A DNA stretch of 11,854 nucleotides. It comes from an uncultured Caryophanales bacterium. GTDB taxonomy: Bacteria > Bacillota_I > Bacilli_A > Acholeplasmatales > Anaeroplasmataceae. Both the position numbers and the translations under genes were made by a program. Of the stretch, positions 6,674-11,854 are shown one piece after another. The notes under the pieces were generated by a model. The model saw only the letters and a program-made list of their open reading frames with translations. It had not been told where the DNA came from and did not search any database. Position 1 is the stretch's first letter; each line of letters begins with the position of its first letter. The stretch is from contig CAKZZJ010000079.1 in the NCBI GenBank assembly GCA_937885165.1, positions 1 through 11,854 on the forward strand, read 5' to 3'.

Positions 6674-8218
6674 TTAAGACATCTTCTTTAAATCTTGGAT
6701 GTATTCTTTTGATTCCATGAATTCTTCTTTACCAAATAGTGTATCTAGTTTAACAACTAATTCATCTAATTCTTTCTTTAGAAATGTTAAATTCAACATT
6801 TCAAATTTTCTTAAGATCTTATGTGTTAACATATAATCAAGACCATCAAATTCAGAAAATCCACAGGCCATATATACGGGAACGAATGAATTAATCTGTC
6901 TCATAATACGGTTACCAAAGGCAATCTTAAATTTAGCTTGAATAAATTCATCTAGTTCCTGGAAAGCTTTAGATGCTTGTTCACTCATATGATATGCTGA
7001 CTGAACTCTCTTAAACATATCCATTAATTCATCAAATGGCATTGATATTGCTTCAGTATATGGTGCATCAATAAATTCAGCTTTCTTATTAATTGATATA
7101 GCAACGGCTCTATCGTAAACCTTATCTGTTATTGTGAATGTTGAATCATCTTTGTTTGCTGTACCAACAAACCAGACATTCTGTGGTATTAACAATTTAC
7201 CATTAATAAGATTATGTGGGTCTACAGGTTCACTTGTTGGAACTAAATCTATCTTCCATTCACTTATATCAGGCATTTCCATAACTGATAAGAATTCAGC
7301 AAAATAATATTCTACTCTGGCAAGGTTCATTTCATCTAATACAATAGTGTTGATAGTATCAGAATAGCTTGCTTTATAAACACTCTTTAAGAAATCAGTT
7401 TCATTGAATTTCTTAGTGAATTCATTTAAATATCCTAATAATTCAGCTCTATCACGCCATGATGGCTGAACTGAGATAATTGAAGAAGAATTCTGGAAGA
7501 ATTTACCCATAGCGAATGGTAATGATGTTTTACCTGTACCTGATATACCTTCTAGGATTAATATCTTAGATGTTGCCATACCGGCAAAATATCTAGCTAC
7601 AATATCTTTGGTATAAAATAGTTTAAGCTGAGATGCAGAGAAATTGATAAATCTGTCTACTAAGCCTGCTAGATCAACTTTATCATCGGCACCCATTACT
7701 GTAACCTTAGGATTTTCTTCTGCCTCGATATCTACTTCGATCAGTTTAGAGAAACGAGATTCATTATCTTTCTTTTTAGCGCCAGCACTTACTTCAACTC
7801 CAGTACCTAAGCCTAAAGCACCTCCACCAATTTGAGATACCTTCATTGCCAATATCTTATTTTTTTCTTCTATTAATTCTACAACTTTTTGATTTAATAA
7901 AGATACTTCATTTATTAAAGAATCTTTTTCTACTTCCTTTTTAACAAATTTTACATATCTCTTTATTAATTGGAATAATAAAACAGCAAGTAATACCAAA
8001 AAGCCAAGATTAATAATAAGTACTAAAATAAATGCTATATAATCTAGTGCGTTCCAAGAGCCCATGGCATTAGCTAGGTTATCAAAATAACCTCCTACAT
8101 CCCACCAGTCTCCTTTAAATATTTTTACTATTATACTGATATGTAATAAAAACCATTCACAAATGTTGTTCCATAAATCAGATATAAATTCTACATACCA
8201 TTGAGCAAATCCACTCAT
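6674..8218 (-). CDS. Membrane-anchored McrB-like AAA+ ATPase
   Basis: The 514-residue protein begins with an aromatic, partly hydrophobic stretch (1-36) and a strong transmembrane segment (about 59-85). Basic residues (KRYVKFVKK, 86-94), a probable coiled coil (88-127) and a Gly-rich patch (131-140) follow. The AAA+ domain occupies about 185-475: Walker A GISGTGKT (224-231, Lys230), PSWRDRAELLGY (252-263) typical of McrB relatives, Walker B TIVLDEMN (291-298, Asp295-Glu296), sensor 1 Asn355 in FVGTANKDDS, a candidate arginine finger Arg370 in YDRA, and Arg470 in HKILRKFE in the sensor 2 position. It should hydrolyse nucleotide and work as a ring on the cytoplasmic side. No DNA-binding domain like that of classical McrB is seen; the N-terminal region is a membrane anchor. 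The start is firm: AAGGAGG lies 8 bases before the ATG, and the upstream peptidase stop is 29 bases away. GTPase and ATPase cannot be told apart by eye. Confidence 0.85.
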   Translation of the reverse strand: MSGFAQWYVEFISDLWNNICEWFLLHISIIVKIFKGDWWDVGGYFDNLANAMGSWNALDYIAFILVLIINLGFLVLLAVLLFQLIKRYVKFVKKEVEKDSLINEVSLLNQKVVELIEEKNKILAMKVSQIGGGALGLGTGVEVSAGAKKKDNESRFSKLIEVDIEAEENPKVTVMGADDKVDLAGLVDRFINFSASQLKLFYTKDIVARYFAGMATSKILILEGISGTGKTSLPFAMGKFFQNSSSIISVQPSWRDRAELLGYLNEFTKKFNETDFLKSVYKASYSDTINTIVLDEMNLARVEYYFAEFLSVMEMPDISEWKIDLVPTSEPVDPHNLINGKLLIPQNVWFVGTANKDDSTFTITDKVYDRAVAISINKKAEFIDAPYTEAISMPFDELMDMFKRVQSAYHMSEQASKAFQELDEFIQAKFKIAFGNRIMRQINSFVPVYMACGFSEFDGLDYMLTHKILRKFEMLNLTFLKKELDELVVKLDTLFGKEEFMESKEYIQDLKKMS

Positions 8219-8247
8219 AACTTTATCCTCCTTATAGGATATATTTA

Positions 8248-9129
8248 TTATTCGTTATCTGAAGATTCTTTTTCTTCTTTAACTTCTTCAACCTTTTTAA
8301 GATCTTCTTTGCCATCTTCATTTAAAGAATCATTAACAATCATACCTTTTTCTTGCAATTCTTTTAATAATTCTTCCCTAATTTTATCTTTTTCTAATTC
8401 TATTTCATTTCTTAAAGCATCCTGATTATTTCCTGATTCTAGTTTCTTCTTTTCATTTCTATAATCAAGTATATTTTTAAATACGAAGAATAATTCAATT
8501 AATAATAATACAGCAACAGGAATTACAAAATAAAATAACCAATTTTTTTGAAGATTATCTAAAACTGAACCAGCGCCACCCCAAATACTAGTAACTTTCC
8601 CTTGAATTTGTCCTGCTGAAACAGTTTCAGTATATCCATTTAAAGCTAGTGTAGCATTTCCTTGTCCAAATGGATCTTCTTTATTAAATGGCATAGTTTG
8701 AGCTATTCTATCACCTTGAGTTATGACATATGAATAATCTGTATGAATGTAAACGATTCTATGGGTATTTAATGCTTGGATTGATGAATCATACCATGTG
8801 ATAACATCGCCAACCTTTAAATCTTTAGCATCTCCACTATGTGTACTTACTATAAGTAAGTCACCTTTAGCGAAGCTTTCAATTTCATATTCAGAATCTT
8901 TCCCACCAGTATTCATTGAGTCAGATTGAACAGATAAAAAGCCTTTCCCAAAAATATTAGGAAATGATTCTTTACCACCTCTAATATTCATTAAAGCAAA
9001 AATAAATAAGAAAACGATAATTGCATAAAATATTACATTCCCTATTATTTTAAAGACTAGAGCCGTTTTTTGTTTTCCCGTTCTTTTCTTTTTTCCATTT
9101 TCATTTTTTTGTTTACTAATATCTTCCAT
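8248..9129 (-). CDS. SipW-like signal peptidase I (Ser/His type), with long C-terminal tail
   Basis: The 293-residue peptidase probably cleaves the SipW-cognate signal peptides of the secreted proteins encoded just upstream. A Lys-rich cytoplasmic start (about 6-22) leads into transmembrane segment 1 (about 25-48). The extracytoplasmic domain has the catalytic-type motif SVQSDSM (Ser71), His123 in NTHRIVYI in place of the Lys of ordinary bacterial enzymes, and Asp140 in VITQGD. Transmembrane segment 2 spans about 196-218. The remaining 75 residues form a highly charged tail that likely includes a coiled coil, making it about 100 residues longer than SipW of Bacillus subtilis (190). Start choice: ATG at 9129 has AGAGG (9138-9142) at 8 bases. 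An in-frame TTG at 9135 is only two bases from that site and is less likely. It is the first gene of the block that continues with the AAA+ ATPase. Confidence 0.87.
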   Translation of the reverse strand: MEDISKQKNENGKKKRTGKQKTALVFKIIGNVIFYAIIVFLFIFALMNIRGGKESFPNIFGKGFLSVQSDSMNTGGKDSEYEIESFAKGDLLIVSTHSGDAKDLKVGDVITWYDSSIQALNTHRIVYIHTDYSYVITQGDRIAQTMPFNKEDPFGQGNATLALNGYTETVSAGQIQGKVTSIWGGAGSVLDNLQKNWLFYFVIPVAVLLLIELFFVFKNILDYRNEKKKLESGNNQDALRNEIELEKDKIREELLKELQEKGMIVNDSLNEDGKEDLKKVEEVKEEKESSDNE

Positions 9130-9197
9130 AAACAAAACCTCTTTTCATTCATTTTTCGTTTTCGCCTCATTAATCCACAAAAAAACAAAAACGAATT

Positions 9198-9232
9198 CTT
9201 GGGCTATGGCAAAAAAGTGCCATAGCCACAAG
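9198..9232 (-). terminator. Strong hairpin, probable (possibly leaky) terminator
   Basis: On the minus strand GGCTATGGCA pairs perfectly with TGCCATAGCC around a six-base loop (CTTTTT). With one bulged base the stem extends by CTTG/CAAG to 14 pairs. It starts three bases after the TGA of the secreted-protein gene. The T-rich tract (TTTTTG then seven T, 9191-9179) begins only after a six-base gap, so termination may be partial. I see no clear promoter between it and the peptidase gene at 9129, which fits read-through with reduced downstream expression. Confidence 0.65.
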
Positions 9233-9235
9233 TTT

Positions 9236-10432
9236 TCAATTACTCTTCTTATATGCTGTTAGTCCTATATTTATAGACACAGGACTCCTGTCTATTACAT
9301 CAAAGCAATCAGCATCCCATCCTTCAAACCAAAAATAGATGGTCATCTTAATCATCTTTGATTCACTTATTTTTTCAGTAGTTGAGTCAACTAACTGATT
9401 TAAATCTGTAGCTTTATATTCAATATCTATATCCTTTCGATATAAGACATTTTCAGGGATTGCCCTTACATCATCTGGATGTTTTTTATTGTAATTATAT
9501 AGCGCAAAATTTACTTCATCTTCTAATATTCCACCAAAAGAATAAATATCATTTTCTACTGTTGGATATTTAGTTCCACCTTGATAAATATAACATTTTT
9601 TTATTTCATCATTAGATAAATAATATTCAGGTAAATAATATTCAGGATGGTATTTATCTACTATTTTATATTTTGTAAAGGCAATTCTTGCTGAACTTGC
9701 AGAATTCACTGTCTTTACACCAGAAATTGTAGTTCCTGGAAGAATCGCATTAGTACCTGAATTTGTATATTCATTTCCCTCACTTATGCCTAAAGCTGAA
9801 TAAGCTTTTTCATAGCTTGTAGGATATGTATAATCAAAGATAGTTCCTACACTTCTATTTGTTCCTTTAAGAATATTCCCCGTAAGATATACATCTAAAT
9901 TATCTGATACATCTTCACTTGGTTCAAATACCTTATATACAGAAACATATAAATCAAATTTAAATACTTTAGTAGTTGGATCACCATCAATATTTTTAAA
10001 TTCTAAGCCAGTTTTGTTAGCATTATAATATGTTTTATCAGTTGAATTAAAATTAGTTGTATCTAAGGTTGCTTGATCAAGTATTAATGCATTAAATTCA
10101 TTTATAATTACTTGATTACTTTTTATAGTATCATTTAAATAATCATTATTTTTTCCATAATAATTATAAAGAATATGTCTTTTTAATTCAGTTTGATCAA
10201 TAGATGTAGTAAAGCTACCTTTTTTTCCTGTTAAAGATATTTCTAAACCATAAGCTTGTTTAAACATATCTGATGTTTCATTTAAATCAACTGCGTCTAA
10301 TGTTATATCAAAAGGTTCAAATCTAGAAGTAGAATTTATTCCAACCCACGCAAAAGTAATTGTGCCAAATGTCACAATAAGCATTAAAGTTATCAATGTA
10401 CTTAACATAACTTTTCTTAAAACCTTTTGCAT
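9236..10432 (-). CDS. SipW-dependent secreted surface protein (TasA/CalY-like signal peptide), 398 residues
   Basis: The N-terminus is a SipW-cognate signal peptide: basic MQKVLRK, a hydrophobic core and the typical T-F-A-W end, with probable cleavage after Ala28. Proteins with this signal type include the biofilm fibre protein TasA and camelysin. The mature part looks beta-rich, with VFKFDLYVSVYKVFE at about 156-170, a position where this class usually has a conserved strand. It ends in YFWFEGWDADCFD (366-378) and a final strand, a signature shared with both neighbouring secreted proteins. An exact duplication gives PEYYLPEYYL (263-272). There is no LPxTG motif or C-terminal membrane anchor. 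AAAGGA lies 9 bases before the ATG, and the gene follows the preceding one by 42 bases, so the two are likely co-transcribed. It uses a TGA stop. A fibre subunit or minor component is likely; the exact role is unknown. Confidence 0.75.
   Translation of the reverse strand: MQKVLRKVMLSTLITLMLIVTFGTITFAWVGINSTSRFEPFDITLDAVDLNETSDMFKQAYGLEISLTGKKGSFTTSIDQTELKRHILYNYYGKNNDYLNDTIKSNQVIINEFNALILDQATLDTTNFNSTDKTYYNANKTGLEFKNIDGDPTTKVFKFDLYVSVYKVFEPSEDVSDNLDVYLTGNILKGTNRSVGTIFDYTYPTSYEKAYSALGISEGNEYTNSGTNAILPGTTISGVKTVNSASSARIAFTKYKIVDKYHPEYYLPEYYLSNDEIKKCYIYQGGTKYPTVENDIYSFGGILEDEVNFALYNYNKKHPDDVRAIPENVLYRKDIDIEYKATDLNQLVDSTTEKISESKMIKMTIYFWFEGWDADCFDVIDRSPVSINIGLTAYKKSN
9617..9646. repeat. Exact 15-base tandem duplication inside the coding region
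   Basis: The unit TAAATAATATTCAGG occurs twice without a gap (9617-9631 and 9632-9646). It keeps the reading frame and duplicates PEYYL in the encoded protein (residues 263-272). Confidence 0.9.
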
Positions 10433-10450
10433 GTTTTGTATTCCTTTCTA

Positions 10451-10477
10451 AATTAATTTTTAATTAATTTTTAATTA
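10451..10477. repeat. 11-base AT-only tandem repeat between two secreted-protein genes
   Basis: The unit AATTAATTTTT is repeated about 2.5 times, ending in the stop codon of the gene at 10475-11653. It fills most of the 42-base gap between the two genes. I see no hairpin or terminator in it; it may only be low-complexity spacer. Confidence 0.6.
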
Positions 10478-11653
10478 TGAATTGCCCTCTTCAACTACAA
10501 AATCAACCGCAAAGTTAAATGTTTGTTTAGCGCATGAATCAAAGCAAGCTGCATCTGTACCTTCTAGCCAAATTGTAAAATCAAACTTATATGCAGTATT
10601 AGCAGCATCAATTTCAACTCTATCTATTTTTCCAGATGTGGCTGGTGCAGCGCTATATACTTCAGTGAACCCTGCAGTTGGAACTGAACCAACTAATCCA
10701 TAATAATATGCATTTGCACCTTTTAAAGTTATCTTCTCATAGTAAGTTCCAATGTAGTCAACATTTGGAGATCCTACTGCATTATATTCATTATTACTTA
10801 CATCTAAAGTATAATATGTTTTTCCGCTAACTAACGCAATATCAGTTGTTTTAAAATAGAAATCTTCATCAGCAAAGTTTGCCTCAGTAAGTCCATTATT
10901 TGTAGTTATAATAGTATAATTTGGGGCTGCAGTAGTTAGATAGTTTGTTACATCATCATTATATGCAACGCTTAAAACATCATATACCTTTTTACTTCCT
11001 GAGATTGCATCAAATTTATCAGTTTCAAAAGATGAAGAATTTGCTTTTGAAACATTTATCTCCATTCTTAATGCTTGTACTGCATCAATCCAAAATTGAT
11101 TACCTTCAGTCGCTAATGTAGTACTTGAACCAGATAATTCACCAGCGATGTCTCTATATGCTGTTTGAGTGTGAACATTATCACCTGAAGTCGTGTTTTT
11201 CACTCTTAAATATGGTCTAATATAAAGCTCTGAACCGGTTGTGCTTGCCACATTTGATTGAACATATAAAGTAAATTGAACAACTCTAGCAGCACTATCT
11301 CCAATGGTGTTTTTTACATCAACAAAATCACCACTTGCATTTCTTGTGACAGGATCTAATGCACCATTAAACACTTTGTTTGCTGTACCTTGGGTTGTAT
11401 CATAATCATCTGAGTTGAAAGCGACACTTTGGCCCCATGTTCCACTAAATTTACTGTTTGCTGAATCGTATGTTACATCTTTTGCAATAAATAATGATGT
11501 TGCATTATTATCTTTAACTGAACCAGATACACCTGTTGCAGTAACTTGAGTATTTTGTACATACCACGCATATGTGGTAGACACTAGTGTTACAGCACTT
11601 ACTGCTAGAGCTGCACCACTTAAAACTAATTTTGCTATAAACTTATTTTTCAT
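10475..11653 (-). CDS. SipW-dependent secreted surface protein (TasA/CalY-like signal peptide), 392 residues
   Basis: The start MKNKFIAKLVLSGAALAVSA leads to STTYAWY, a classic SipW-cognate signal peptide with probable cleavage after Ala29. The mature protein is rich in Thr, Ser, Asn and Asp and looks beta-stranded, with RVVQFTLYVQS (123-133) as a typical early strand of the class. Residues 268-308 hold a compact segment with GKTYY and GTYYEK that reads like an inserted small module. The C-terminus has IWLEGTDAACFD (361-372) and a last strand; the Cys in this motif is shared with both neighbours. No sortase motif or membrane anchor is seen, so attachment would be by polymerisation or non-covalent binding. 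AAGGAGG lies 7 bases before the ATG, the best ribosome binding site in the window along with that of the ATPase, consistent with high expression. It lies 37 bases after the partial gene to its right, without a terminator, so all three secreted-protein genes probably form one transcript. Confidence 0.8.
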   Translation of the reverse strand: MKNKFIAKLVLSGAALAVSAVTLVSTTYAWYVQNTQVTATGVSGSVKDNNATSLFIAKDVTYDSANSKFSGTWGQSVAFNSDDYDTTQGTANKVFNGALDPVTRNASGDFVDVKNTIGDSAARVVQFTLYVQSNVASTTGSELYIRPYLRVKNTTSGDNVHTQTAYRDIAGELSGSSTTLATEGNQFWIDAVQALRMEINVSKANSSSFETDKFDAISGSKKVYDVLSVAYNDDVTNYLTTAAPNYTIITTNNGLTEANFADEDFYFKTTDIALVSGKTYYTLDVSNNEYNAVGSPNVDYIGTYYEKITLKGANAYYYGLVGSVPTAGFTEVYSAAPATSGKIDRVEIDAANTAYKFDFTIWLEGTDAACFDSCAKQTFNFAVDFVVEEGNS

Positions 11654-11690
11654 GTGTGTTCCTCCTTAATTTATTATTTCTAATTTATAA

Positions 11691-11841
11691 CTATTCTTCC
11701 ACTTTCTTTGATGTGAAAGATAAATATACTTTTACATTATCAGCTATTCCGTCAAAACAATCTGCATCCCAACCTTCAAGCCAAATTGTAAATGTTATTT
11801 TTTTTGAAGCTTCACCAGATGTAACTGTTGTTACAGTTGGT
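11691..11841 (-). CDS. C-terminal end of a third SipW-dependent-type secreted protein
   Basis: Only the last 49 codons and a TAG stop are inside the window. The visible part reads TFTIWLEGWDADCFDG followed by a strand ending in KKVEE. The motif W-L-E-G-W-D-A-D-C-F-D matches the ends of the two complete secreted proteins downstream, and especially GWDADCFD of the one at 9236-10432. The signal peptide is not in the window, so the class is assigned from the shared C-terminus and the gene order. The frame stays open through the last 13 bases, but those match an Illumina adapter and should not be translated. Confidence 0.75.
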
Positions 11842-11854
11842 AGATCGGAAGAGC
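11842..11854. other. Illumina adapter remnant (not genomic)
   Basis: The last 13 bases, AGATCGGAAGAGC, are identical to the universal start of Illumina TruSeq-type adapters. They stand at the very end of the contig, where untrimmed reads leave such sequence. Its GC content also differs from the AT-rich surroundings. Confidence 0.95.

Noticed and set aside
7644..7835. Plus-strand 63-codon ORF inside the ATPase gene
   Set aside because: Antisense shadow of the Gly-rich linker and neighbouring codons; no independent signal.
8201..8425. Plus-strand 74-codon ORF
   Set aside because: Antisense shadow of the charged tail of the active peptidase; Ser/Phe-rich low complexity.
4589..9129. A classical McrBC restriction system
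   Set aside because: There is no DNA-recognition domain on the ATPase, no visible nuclease in the partner, no methylase, and the operon partners are signal peptidases and secreted proteins.
9130..9135. TTG start at 9135 for the active peptidase
   Set aside because: Only two bases from the AGAGG site; the ATG at 9129 has normal spacing of eight.
10482..10703. Plus-strand 73-codon ORF
   Set aside because: Antisense to the C-terminal part of the 392-residue secreted protein, which has a strong ribosome binding site and a recognised signal peptide.
1..11854. Mycoplasma-type genetic code suggested by the AT-richness
   Set aside because: TGA serves as the stop codon at 5203-5205 and 9236-9238, and Trp is written TGG throughout.

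Overview
The window is an AT-rich (about 30% GC by eye) stretch from a Gram-positive, Bacillota-type bacterium. The signs are SipW-type signal peptidases, SipW-cognate signal peptides, lipoprotein signal peptides and strong AGGAGG-type ribosome binding sites. TGA is used as a stop at two genes and Trp is encoded by TGG, so the code is the standard one. The gene content resembles gut Firmicutes, but the taxon cannot be fixed from this sequence. Both ends cut through genes, and the last 13 bases match the start of the Illumina adapter, so the window looks like a whole short-read contig. Every gene is on the minus strand. No tRNA, rRNA, CRISPR array or insertion sequence was seen, and no stretch of 300 bases lacks a gene.

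In the direction of transcription (right to left), three secreted proteins come first: the C-terminal end of one (11691-11841), then two complete ones (10475-11653 and 9236-10432). All three end in the signature W-x-E-G-x-D-A-x-C-F-D, and the two complete ones start with SipW-cognate signal peptides of the TasA/CalY type. A strong hairpin (9198-9232) follows. Next come four tightly packed genes: a SipW-like Ser/His signal peptidase (8248-9129), a membrane-anchored McrB-like AAA+ ATPase (6674-8218), a DUF2357-type protein that usually partners McrB-like ATPases (5203-6642), and a second SipW-like protein whose catalytic serine is replaced by alanine (4589-5206). A terminator (4533-4584) closes this block.

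The left part holds two tandem paralogous lipoproteins of the Cthe_2159/DUF4353 carbohydrate-binding beta-helix family: 2277-4439, and 1-1938 (truncated by the contig edge, GTG start). A 70-residue gene of unknown function (2060-2272) sits between them and is followed by a terminator (2013-2049). Similar TTTAGGT direct repeats lie upstream of both lipoprotein genes.

The most notable feature is the combination of SipW-dependent surface proteins with a McrB-like ATPase, a DUF2357 protein and an apparently dead peptidase paralogue in one locus. McrB/DUF2357 pairs are normally discussed as restriction or conflict modules. Here the membrane anchor and the neighbours suggest a role at the membrane, in export, processing or assembly of surface fibres. 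That functional link is inferred from gene order only.
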